64,000 bases of DNA, taken from assembly GCA_030248065.1 (NCBI GenBank), contig JASAMV010005168.1:78023-142022 (forward strand), in the 5' to 3' direction. Shown here piece by piece: positions 12,834-23,200 of this stretch; the first letter of the stretch is position 1, and each line of letters begins with the position of its first letter. Under the pieces are notes generated by a model. That model ran no database searches. It was given only the letters and a program-made list of their open reading frames with translations, and had not been told where the DNA came from. Both the position numbers and the translations under genes were made by a program. Source of the DNA: Rhynchonema sp. JSB1_4. Its lineage: Eukaryota > Nematoda > Chromadorea > Monhysterida > Xyalidae.

Positions 12834-13452
12834 CAGAGGTCGCAATCGGGCCGGGTTTGGCCGGCCCGGCCCGGCCCGAGCCCCCAAATCTCCGGCCCGG
12901 CCCGGCCCGACCCGAACCCCCAAATCTCCGGCCCGGCCCGGCCCGAACCCCCAAATCTCCGGCCCGGCCCGGCCCGACTTTTTGGCTCAGATTTTAACCC
13001 AATTTTTGTCATAATTTTTGCGATTTTTTTGAACCTATTTTTTGGTTGAAAACAACGGTGTTGCAGGGGGGTGGGGGCTTTGCCCCCCCGAGGTACATAC
13101 AGTAGGTAGGTAGGTTGAAGGACGCTCCATCTTGGTACACATAACAGTAAAGCGCCGCCCGGGGAAAGTTGCGACATTTGGCTCAAAATGGCATAAAATC
13201 GGCATTTTTCACTCCAAATAGGCGAAAAATCGCGCGCTACGCCCGAAATGAGCGTTTTAGAGCGCATTTTCATCAATATTTAGACCTAAAAATTTTTATC
13301 CGCCCCCACCCCCTAGCTCGGCCGGTACAGTAGGAGGTAGGTTGCCTTTGCCACCCCACATTTTTGGTGGTACAGTAGGTTGTCGCCCCGCCTGGGTAGC
13401 TACCCCACTGGACAGTACTGATCACTTACTTGCCGAATCCGTCAGAAATTCT
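12834..13452. mobile_element. family-B hAT element (GGCCCGG minisatellite), truncated, with a nested family-D element
   Basis: The left tip CAGAGGTCGCAATCGGG is followed by tandem CTCCGGCCCGGCCCG units. It is the reverse-orientation counterpart of the intact copy at 20693-21548 as far as ATTTCTGACGGATTCGG, where family-C sequence takes over. A family-D element is inserted at 13053-13410 at the same place as in the intact copy. Confidence 0.75.
13053..13410. mobile_element. family-D hAT-like element nested in family B
   Basis: The tips are CAACGGTGTTGCAGG and TAGCTACCCCACTG. GTTGAAAA precedes it, the same target used (in reverse) by the copy at 20985-21319. Inside are CAGTAGGTAGGTTG units and the palindrome ATCGCGCGCTACGC. 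The right-hand duplication is lost, probably by a small deletion shared with the outer element. Confidence 0.7.
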
Positions 13453-13700
13453 TAGTATATCTATCGTCAAAAAAATCCCACTTTTTGATTATCATCTATC
13501 TATCGTCAACACTTACGGGCCCAAATCCCCCGGCTCTATCGTCAACAAATTCTGGGAACAATCTATCTATCGTCAACACATTTGGACCCCAAAATGGGTA
13601 TTTTTGCCTCAAAATGGCTCAAAATCGGTATTTTTGTCCCAAACAGGCAAAAAATCGCGCGCTACGCGCGGACTTAGTACATCTAAGTCAGTGTAGTACT
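13453..13700. mobile_element. family-C element, partial copy
   Basis: It contains several ATCTATCTATCGTCAACA units and the core palindrome TCGCGCGCTACGCGCGG, then reaches CAGTGTAGTACTTGG. One end is missing compared with the full copies at 15372 and 16775. Confidence 0.65.
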
Positions 13701-13954
13701 TGGTGAGGGCGTTTCCATTGTCGTTTATTCATTCATGTTCACATTCTTTGTTATTAACACTGTTTTATTTTAAGGGTTTTTCCGGATCTTGTGAAGGTCT
13801 TCGCGTAAGCTTGCAGATAAAATTTGAATTTGAAAGGCAAATAAGTGAAGATTGGGGGTTCGGGCCGGCGGGCGAAACGACGGCACGCGCGGCACGGCCG
13901 GCCCGCGCCCGCCCCCCCCCGCGCCCCCCGGGGGGGGGGGCCCCCCGGCCCAAC

Positions 13955-14400
13955 CAGTGTAGTACTTGGTCAGGGTGTTGACGATAGATAGATTGGGACT
14001 CGAAATGTGTTGACGATAGATAGATGACCCAAGTCCGAAATCTGGAGGGGGGTCGACCCAAACTTGTTGACGATAGATAGATGGTGGGGGGTCGCCAAAA
14101 ATCAAGGTATAGTATAGTGTACTAAGTAGGTAATAATGTGTAAATATTAATGAAAATGTACTAGGATGTACTAAATCCGCGCGTAGCGCGCGATTTTTTG
14201 CCTATTTGGGACAAAAAATACCGATTTTGAGCCATTTTGAGGCAAAAATACCCATTTTGGGGTCGAAATGTGTTGACGATAGATAGATTGTTCCCAGAAT
14301 TTGTTGACGATAGATAGATTTGCCCATAAGTGTTGACGATAGATAGATGAAATCAAAAAGTGTTGACGATAGATAGGGGGGGACCCCCCCCCACCCCCAA
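13955..14400. mobile_element. family-C hAT-like element
   Basis: It starts CAGTGTAGTACTTGG. TGTTGACGATAGATAGAT units occur on both sides of an A/T core with the palindrome CCGCGCGTAGCGCGCGATT. The right end runs into GGGGGGGACCCCCCC; the exact end is unclear. Confidence 0.7.
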
Positions 14401-14974
14401 CACCACCCCGGGGGTCGGGCTCATTACCTTACGAGCGGCACCAGAACCAGCACGGAGGTGCCAGCCCGGGAAAGAAACCACACCACGGCATCCAACCTGC
14501 TTCGGCGCCCAACACAACCAACATTCGCGCCCACGGCACCCAATCCGCTTCTGCCCACAGCAGCATCATCCTCGCAACATCTTCAAACCCCCCGCGGTCC
14601 CCCTCCCAAAAAAAGACCGCAACTGCCAACACACAAACGAGGAGGAATCCGCCATTCCACTTAATACCAACGACCTACACCCCAGGCCCCAAAATTCCTC
14701 CACAAAAAACCATTCCCCGCCAAAATCAGTCTTTCCCTCAAAGTCTCGCAGGCACAATACAAAACACCAACAACCTCCCCACCACAAAACACTCACATCC
14801 AACGCCAAAAAAAAAACCATTACAACAGCATCCACCTTTCTTCTCAAAACCAAACGGGAAACCAGGAGGGGAGGCCCGGGCACCACCGGAGGACGCCCAA
14901 AGCAGGGGGGGGACCCCCAACCAATCCGGAGGGGGAACAGGCACCCCTTTTTCGGAGGGGGAACAGAACAGACG

Positions 14975-15308
14975 TAAAGGCAGTCTACGGGAGGTTGTCC
15001 TCAGCCCCCGAATACGTAACCGACCCAAGCGATCGTTGCACTCAGCCCAAAGGCTGAGACTGACCGCAAGCGAGATCTCAAACCTGTTGATCGCTGCTTA
15101 TCGACACGTGTATTAGCGGCAGCAAGCTGGAAATTGTCATCATGCGCGCCGATCACCAAAACACCGAAATGTTGGTTGGTGTTGGCGCTAACACGGGAAA
15201 CATAGATAGAAAACCAAAATGGTCTCGACACGATCCTTGCACATCAAAATTACGGTGGGTTTACGGTATTCGGGGGGCTGAGCGACAACCTCCCGTAGAC
15301 TGCCTTTA
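14975..15308. mobile_element. TIR element TAAAGGCAGTCTACGGG, copy 1
   Basis: Inverted ends of about 45 bp: TAAAGGCAGTCTACGGGAGG and its complement. A second copy in reverse is at 17316-17616. Its tip resembles the TAAAGGCAAACTAC elements at 345 and 44687. Confidence 0.8.
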
Positions 15309-15371
15309 CCCACTTGGTCGCAGTGTACCGTAAAAACCTAAATAAATACAGCCCCCCGGAATAGAGCCCCC

Positions 15372-15850
15372 CAGGGTAGTACTTGGGGGGGGGGGGGGGG
15401 GGTCCCCCCCCCCCCTCAAATTCATCTATCTATCGTCAACACTTCTTGATTTCATCTATCTATCGTCAACACTTATGGGCAAATCTATCTATCGTCAACA
15501 AATTCTGGGAACAATCTATTTATTGTCAACACATTTCGACCCCAAAATGGGTATTTTTGCCTCAAAATGGCTCAAAATCGGTATTTTTTGTCCCAAATAG
15601 TCAAAAAAATCGCGCGCGACGCGCGGATGTGGTACATCTAAGTACATTTTCATTAATATTTACACATTATTACCAACTTAGTACACTATACTATACATTG
15701 ATTTTTGGCGACCCCCCCACCATCTATCTATCGTCAACAAGTTTGGGTCGATCCCCCCCCCAGATTTCGGACTTGGGTCATCTATCTATCGTCAACACAT
15801 TTCGGGTCCCACTCTATCTATCGTCCCCACCCTGCCCAAGTACTACACTG
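15372..15850. mobile_element. family-C hAT-like element, left arm of the inverted repeat
   Basis: The tips are CAGGGTAGTACTTGG and CCAAGTACTACACTG. Flanks GAGCCCCC / GAGGCCCC look like an 8-bp duplication with mismatches. It contains ATCTATCTATCGTCAACA units and the palindrome TCGCGCGCGACGCGCGG. Confidence 0.8.
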
Positions 15851-16774
15851 GAGGCCCCCCCCGTAATACAGCCCCCCAAAAAAGGGGTCATCGAATTAAT
15901 AGAGCCCCCCCCCGGAAATAGAGCCCCCCCCCTAAGTAACATCCCCAGAGGTCGCAATCGGGCCGGGTTTGGCCCGGCCCGGCCCGAGCCCCCAAAATCT
16001 CCGGCCCGGCCCGACCCGTACCCCCAAATTTTTGGTGCTCCGGTGATTGCGCCCCGGCCCGGGCAGAACACCGCTGCACAATACTCGGGTCACTCTTGCC
16101 GAATCCGTCAGATTTTATTTTTGGCCCAAATTCAAATCTATCTGCAAGCTTACGCGAAGACTTTCACAAGATCGCGGGCGGGGCCCGCCCCCCACCCCCC
16201 CCCCAAAAGCCCTAAAATCGGGCGGCAGACCAGTGCTCGGGCCGGCCCAGCGACCTTGATTTCGTCCCCTGATTCGTGTCTATTGGTCAATAAGAGGCGT
16301 ATTATGTGCTCTGAACGAACAACAAACATGCATAAATGTACCTGTGCACCACTATCAAACGTTAATACACTACTGTATAGGGGATGTTACCCCACTACTG
16401 TATAGGGGATGTTATGATTAGAAATCTTTAAGAAAACATCGGTGCCTGATTCCTTTGTTATTAACACTGTTTTATTTTAAGGGTTTTTCCGGATCTTGTG
16501 AAGGTCTTCGCGTAAGCTTGCAGATAAATTTGAATTTGAGCCAAAAATTCGGGTCGGGCAGGGCCGGAGATTTGGGGGTTCGGGCCGGGCCGGGCCGGAG
16601 ATTTGGGGGTACGGGTCGGGCCGGGCCGGAGATTTGGGGGCTCGGGCCGGGCCGGCCAAACCCGGCCCGATTGCGACCTCTGGGGATGTTACTTCGGGGG
16701 GGGGGCTCTATTACGGGGGGGGGCTCTATTAATTCGATGACCCCTTTTTGGGGGGCTGTATTACGGGGGGGCTC

Positions 16775-17252
16775 CAGTGTAGTACTTGGGCAGGGTGTTG
16801 ACGATAGATAGATTGGGACCCGAAATGTGTTGACGATAGATAGATGACCCAAGTCCGAAATCTGGGGGGGGATCGACCCAAACTTGTTGACGATAGATAG
16901 ATGGTGGGGGGGGGGGTCGCCAAAAATCAAGGTATAGTATCGTGTACTAAGTTGGTAATAATGTGTAAATGTTAATGAAAATGTACTTAGATGTACCACA
17001 TCCGCGCGTAGCGCGCGATTTTTTGACTATTTGGGACAAAAAATACCGATTTTGAGCCATTTTGAGGAAAAAATACCCATTTTGGGGTCGAAATGTGTTG
17101 ACGATAGATAGATTGTTCCCAGAATTTGTTGACGATAGATAGATTTGCCCATAAGTGTTGACGATAGATAGATGAAATCAAAAAGTGTTGACGATAGATA
17201 GATGAATTTGGGGGGGGGGACCCCCCCCCACCCCCCCCCAAGTACTACCCTG
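16775..17252. mobile_element. family-C hAT element with exact 8-bp duplication
   Basis: A 478-bp element with tips CAGTGTAGTACTTGGG / CCAAGTACTACCCTG and target duplication GGGGGCTC at 16767-16774 and 17253-17260. Three TGTTGACGATAGATAGAT units lie left of the core palindrome CCGCGCGTAGCGCGCGATT and four or five right of it. It is inserted in the GGGGCTCTATT repeat. Confidence 0.9.
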
Positions 17253-17315
17253 GGGGGCTCTATTCCGGGGGGCTGTATTTATTTAGGTTTTTACGGTACA
17301 CTGCGACCAGGTGGG

Positions 17316-17616
17316 TAAAGGCAGTCTACGGGAGGTTGTCACTCAGCCCCCGAATACCGTAAACCCACCGTAATTTTGATGTGCAAGGATCGTGTCGAGA
17401 CCATTTTGGTTTTTTATCTATGTTTCCCGTGTTAGCGCCAACACCAACCAACATTTCGGTGTTTTGGTGATCGGCGCGCATGATGACAATTTCCAGCTTG
17501 CTGCCGCTAATACACGTGTCGATAAGCAGCGATCAACAAGATTCTCGCAACGATCTCGCTTGCGGTCGGTTACGGTATTCGGGGGCTGAGTGACAACCTC
17601 CCGTAGACTGCCTTTA
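17316..17616. mobile_element. TIR element TAAAGGCAGTCTACGGG, copy 2
   Basis: Reverse-orientation copy of 14975-15308, with intact inverted ends and a few small indels inside. It belongs to the right arm of the large inverted repeat. Confidence 0.8.
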
Positions 17617-18356
17617 CGTCTGTTCTGTTCCCCCTCCGAAAAAAGGGGGTACCGCCTGTTCCCCCTCCGGACCAGGAACTACACTGGTAAGTACTGAGAG
17701 GGGGATAACACCACCCCCCCTGCCACTACTATGCGGCCCGATTCCCACCTCTGGTACGGTACACCAACGACCAACCACCCCCGCCCCGGCCCCAAAAAAA
17801 TCCCCCTCCACAAAATGAGTTTCCCCGCCAAAATTTCAGGTACATTACTCAGAGAAAGAAAAAAAACCGACGTGGATGCTGTTCGTAAAAAAATGAGATT
17901 TCTTTATCATTCACTCACCACACGGCCCGATTGGATGCTGAAGTGTTTTGTGCGATCCACCGAAGCGGAACGGTTGATTGAAGACTGATTAGTGCACCCT
18001 GCAGAGGCTCTGAGGGAAAGACTGATTTTGGATTTGAAAATAAAGCGGATTAAACGGTATCCGCATAATCAGACTTCCCTCAGGGCCGTTTCCCGGGAAG
18101 ACTGATTACGAGATTACGAGTGCTCAATATGCATGCCACGCATAGGGTTTATTTTTTCAAATTCGGCTACTAGCAAAAAGCTACTGAACTGAAAATTTTA
18201 GTAGCTTTTCAAAAAGTTTACAAGCTTATTCCAAAAACCACGTTACTCGGTGAGAAATTAATTATTGGCGGATCCAGCGGGGCACAGCGGACATGCCCCC
18301 TTGGTCCGGTGCATTCGCACTGTACTGCATGCTTGCTGCGCAAGGCGTCTGTGTAA

Positions 18357-18967
18357 GGGTGGAATTATAGGGTGATATTTTCGAAACGGTGTAAAGGTCA
18401 GTTGGGTGTAAAGGTCGGTGGAAAGCTCGGTGTGAGAAAGTTCAGTGTAAGCTCGGCGTAAGCTGAGCAAGCAGCAGACGCGCGTTTCTAAACGAAAGGT
18501 CAACTTTGACAGTCTGCTGTGCAAGTGTAAATAGTTTGTTTGCAATATTGTTTGTTGAGGCTGGTTGCACAAGCGTTTTTAAACTATATGTATGAATTTC
18601 GTAACCTTTCATGGAGCCGTTTTGATTTCGTGCTGCGATCAGTTAGTGACGTCAAAATTTTTGGCACCACCGTCAATGAATGTTCAATTTCCCAACAGCC
18701 TTGCGGCGAAACGTTAGGTAACTTACAAATATTCCTTTAAAACGTTTGTGCAACTAGCTTAAATGAACCAGATTGCAAACAAACGCTTTACGCTTGCACA
18801 GCAAACCATCAAAGTTGACCTTTCGTTTAGAAACGCGCGTCCGCTGCTTGCTCAGCATGCAATGTTTCAAGCTTACGCCGAGCTTACACTGAACTTTCTC
18901 ACACCGAGCTTTCCACCGACCTTTACACCCAACTGACCTTTACACCGTTTCGAAAATATCAGCCATA
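18357..18967. mobile_element. PIF/Harbinger-like fold-back MITE
   Basis: Long inverted ends (about 150 bp) include GATATTTTCGAAACGGTGT and its complement. TAA precedes the left tip GGGTGGAATTAT; the right tip is decayed (CAGCCATAG). A sister copy at 32129-32703 has clean TAA on both sides, which is why I place the family near PIF/Harbinger. Confidence 0.75.
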
Positions 18968-20240
18968 GTCGAGCTGGCGACCACTGCCGGCGACCACCGC
19001 GTGTTTGCACACAGGGTGTGAAACAGGCGGAACTTATTTATAACAGACCAAACACAATAAGAACAACACCATAATCACACTTTCAAGTTAGTGGGTGTGA
19101 TACGTAAATATTCGAATGGTCGCCGCGCCCAGAAAATGGTCGTTGCGCCCAAAATTTGCGAAGTTGAAATATTTCAACTTTTTTGGCAAAATTTCAATGT
19201 TCCGGTATTGATCATTAATGATGTTTAAACGACGCCCAGAATCATTTGAAGCTCATAAAAGCCATGAGTGGTTGATTTTCAAACACCACGCTTGAGCTAC
19301 AGCAACTTCAAGTGTCAAAGTGGTCGCAGCCCTGGTCGCGCCCAAAATACAAATTGTTTGGTTTCTTCACGTTTATTTGACAAAAATGATTTCTTGCACG
19401 CTTGATTTTTTCAACAAGTGAGACCTTATGCGTAAACGCCTGAACACTGCAAAAAACGAAGAACAGTGCAGCAGCGTGCATTCTGCTGGGAAAGTGGTCG
19501 CACGCGACCAACTATAATTCCACCTTGAACTAGACGAAACGGCCAAACGGGCAACAGTCACTGCTGTCACACCATAAAACGGAAATTCAATTTAGGCAGT
19601 TGGGGTCACTTATATGGGTAATGGGTTGTTGTAGTAATGGCCACAGGTAGGTCACCCAGTGGGTCATCCATCGTTGGTTTAAAATGCCAATGTTCGAGCT
19701 CAGTTCAACCAGCACAAAACATATGTGTGCCTTTCAACGTTTCAAGTGACAGTTGACGTCAAGGAGTGTCTTGTCATGACAACTGTAGCGCTACGTTATT
19801 TCGGTGATGTTTTTATTTTTATGTGGTTCATCATGAAACGCATGCCTCTAATGGGAATCTTGAAGAAGCGCAAGTTGTGTCTTTGGCTGTCAGTCAAGGA
19901 GACCTGTCTAAGAAAATACAGTTTTATACGAATGCCAGATTTTGCCTTTCACGGTGGGGTTCTAGCTCGCACTGCAGTAACGTGGATATGGTGCCCGGCA
20001 CTATGACCACTGCTGGCTATGACACACGATTATAGCTGATTGTGCGCGTGAGCGCGTGTCCAACCCAACCCAACCGGGAGGACGAACATCTGCCAGAAAA
20101 ATTTCGGTCCTCCCCTTCGCAAACAATAAGAAATAATTTTTTACGAATTGCATTCCATTTTTCTCTCAGTTTCATTTCAGTTTATTTCTGTTCTGTCTGT
20201 CGTGCTGGGCCTTTAGACCGTGAGAAACAAGCAAAAAATA
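18968..20240. other. upstream region of MCRS1
   Basis: Mostly unique sequence with no convincing exon. The last about 150 bases before the MCRS1 ATG are T/C-rich and probably hold its 5' untranslated region. No core promoter element could be assigned. Confidence 0.4.
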
Positions 20241-23200
20241 ATGAGCAATTCATTCGCCGCCGCTCCCACCCCGAATACTACTAATGTCCCATCATCAGCA
20301 GCACCAAACGACAACGGCAGCGGCACAATAATGACTTCAACGAATAATGCCACCGCAGAGATTTCTGGTTCTGCGATTGCGGCCGCGGCTGGACAAAGTT
20401 TTGCCGCGTTTGACGACAAAATCGCGGCGACACCATCGGCATCCGTGTCGACGACCTCCACTGTCGAATCGTCATCACCGGATGGTTTGGACTTTGGATT
20501 GGATTTTTTTTCAAAATTTTGCTTTTGTCTTGTTTTGTTTGTGTGAGAGCAGTCTCGCTCACTCACTCAGTCGGCGCAACAGTCATAAACTGTAAAAAAT
20601 TGACTGAAACTGGATCTGTTGGGTCTGGGATCGGAAACGGGCCGGATCCGGGCAAAGTGGGCCCCCGGCCGCAGGCCCCGGGACCGCGGTACCAGAGGTC
20701 GCATCGGGCCGGGCCCGACCTCGGGCCGGGCCGGGCCGGGCCGGGCCGGGCTGGGCCGGGCCGCGATTTTGGGCTTTTGGCTCGGGCCGGGCCGGGCCGG
20801 GCCGGGCCGGAGATTTGGAGGGTCGGGCCGGGCCGGGCACCCCGGCCCGAAGCTTCTGAAGTGACTTATTTTACTGAAATGTAGGGTTTTTTTTGTAAAA
20901 TCTAAATTTCTGACGGATTCGGCAAGTAAGTGATCAGTATTGTCTCTATCTGACGACCATTTCATGGAAACATGTATTTTCAACCAGTGGTGTGGCTACC
21001 CAGGCGGGGCGGCAACCTACAGTACCACCAAAAATGTGGGACGGCAACCTACCTACTGTACCGGCCGGGCTAAGGGGAACAAATTTTTTCGGTCGAAATT
21101 TTGAAGAAAATGTGCTCTAAAACCCTAATTTCGCGCGTGGCGCGGCGATTTATCGCCAATTTGGAGTGAAAAGTACCGATTTTATATACCATTTTGAGCC
21201 AAAAATCGCAACTTACTGTCTCGCCGCCGGGCGGCGACCTCCCTAGTGTGCCCAGGATGGAGCGTCAACCTACCTACCTGCTGTCCCTGGGGGGCCCCCA
21301 CCCCCCTGCGACGCCGTTGTTTTCAACCAAAAAATAGGTTCAAAAAAATCGCAAAACTCTGACAAATTGGGTTAAAATCTGAGCCAAAAATCGGGCCGGG
21401 CCGGGCCGGCCGGGCCGGAGATTTGGGGGTTCGGGCCGGGCCGGGCCGGAGGTTTGGGGGTACGGGTCGGGCCGGGCCGGGCCGGGCCGGAGATTTGGGG
21501 GCTCGGGCCGGGCCGGGCCGGCCAAACCCGGCCCGATTGCGACCTCTGCGCGGTACCTCGGCGAAAACGACAGGATACACCTAACCAGTGCTGTGGCTAC
21601 TTTTGCGGGGCGGGTAGGGTACATAGGTGGAAAAAATCGGGGCGGGTAGGGGGGTAGTGTACCTGGGATTTGGGGGGGGGGAAATCCGGTTTGGGGGGGA
21701 GGGGGGAAGATTTTTCGGGGCGGGTAGGGTACAACACAAGTTTTTTCGGGTGCCCAGTGGCAGTGTAGTTCCTGGGGGGGGGAGGGGGGGACCCCCCCCT
21801 CGGGTACGTCTGTTCCCCCTCCGAGGTACGCCTGCCCCACTGTTCCCCCTCCGGGTACGTCTGCTCCCCCAATTTTTTCCTAAAATGGGCAAATTTAGGC
21901 CTAAAATAGGCATTTTTAGGCCAAAAATAGGTAAACTTTAGGTGAAACCTCCAAAAAAACGCCAAAATACCCTTTTTATAGGGGATTTTTCGCAAAAGAA
22001 GGCAAAAATAGTCCAATTTTTCGACCTCAAAAAATGACTTTTTTCCGTCCCCCCCCCAAATTGGGACTTCCCCCCCCCCCTTCCCCCCCAGGTAGGTACG
22101 TCTGTTCCCCCTCCGAAAATAGTGGAGGGTACGTCTGTTCCCCCTCCGGACCAGGAACTACACTGCGGGTGCCTGTTTTTATGTACTAAAAAGTGCATAT
22201 ATCGCGCGCAGCTGGAGATTTTTTGCACTTTTTAGGGTTTTCGGTCGAAATTTGGGCATTTTTGACCGAAAAATGGGCATTTTGGGGGTAAAACTCGGGG
22301 CGGGTAGGGTACCAGGGCGGGGCGGGTAGGGGGGTAGGGTACCAGAGCGGGGCGGGTAGGGGGGTAGCGTACCAGGCCGGGGCGGGTAGGGTGCCATTGG
22401 GGGGACCCCACCCCCCCCCCAGCCAGTGTGGTGGCAGGCCAATCGACCCAAGATACCCTAGGGGGGGGAAGGTTTCGGACTTACTCGAGATACCCCCCAG
22501 AGGCTACCCAAGATACCCCTATGGTCCGTCAAAAGGCGAAAAAGGCCGTTTTTTTCATGCAATTTTACTGCAAAATTGGCCTAAAAATGGGTACTTTTTG
22601 ACATTTTTGCCGAAAATTGGCCTAATATGAGCAATTTTTGGTGTTTGCGCGCGAAGCGCGCGATTTTTGGTGGTTCCGAGGTCGAAAAACACCGATTTTT
22701 GCCTTTAAAATCCATAAATCTACTTACTCGAGATACCCTTTGGGGTCGGCTCGAGATAGATACCCTTCCCCCCCCCATCCCCCCCCTAAGGGTTGACTCG
22801 AGATAGATACCCCTTGGGGGGGACCCCCCCATCCCCCCCCCCCAGCCACAGCACTGCACCTAACCTACCCCTTGGGTCCCCCTGGCAGCTGGCACCACAA
22901 TGGCTGGCTTTGGGTCGACCCGGGAAGTCGGTTTTTACGGGTGGAAAGAAACAAAAGAGGTCCAAAAAGCTCAAGCAGAGGTGTAAATCGGGCCGGGTTT
23001 GCGCGGGCCGGCCCGGCCCTTCCACATTTTTTGTTTGACAAATCTTTTCTGACCTTTTAGCCGAAATAAGCCATGTTCTGGCTGAAATAAACCATCTTCG
23101 GGCGCGAAACCGAACGTTACTGGTGCATTTTCATCCGGCCTCTCTCTCCTGTTTTTCAGGCGATGTGCCGAGACGTCGATCGACGCGCGACATTAAACGA

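Larger units (their letters stand above)
14936..17656. repeat. large inverted repeat, arms about 1.2 kb around a spacer of about 320 bases
   Basis: The left arm (14936 to about 16170) and right arm (about 16488 to 17656) read the same elements in reverse order and orientation: the CCCCCTCCG block, the TAAAGGCAGTC element, the GGGGCTCTATT block, a family-C element and a family-B fragment down to ATCTTGTGAAGG. Arms differ at scattered bases and in homopolymer lengths, so it looks like an aged inverted duplication. Confidence 0.8.

Noticed and set aside
12792..13049. Long Pro/Gly/Arg-rich open frames in the GC-rich repeats (also 20583-20983, 21323-21657, 22179-22451)
   Set aside because: They are translations of GGCCCGG or CTACCCGCC tandem units in several frames and both strands inside transposons, with no start context or splice partners.
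13955..14400. CRISPR-like look of repeated TGTTGACGATAGATAGAT units with spacers
   Set aside because: Spacing is irregular, units lie both sides of a palindromic core inside an 8-bp-duplicated transposon family, and the window is clearly eukaryotic.
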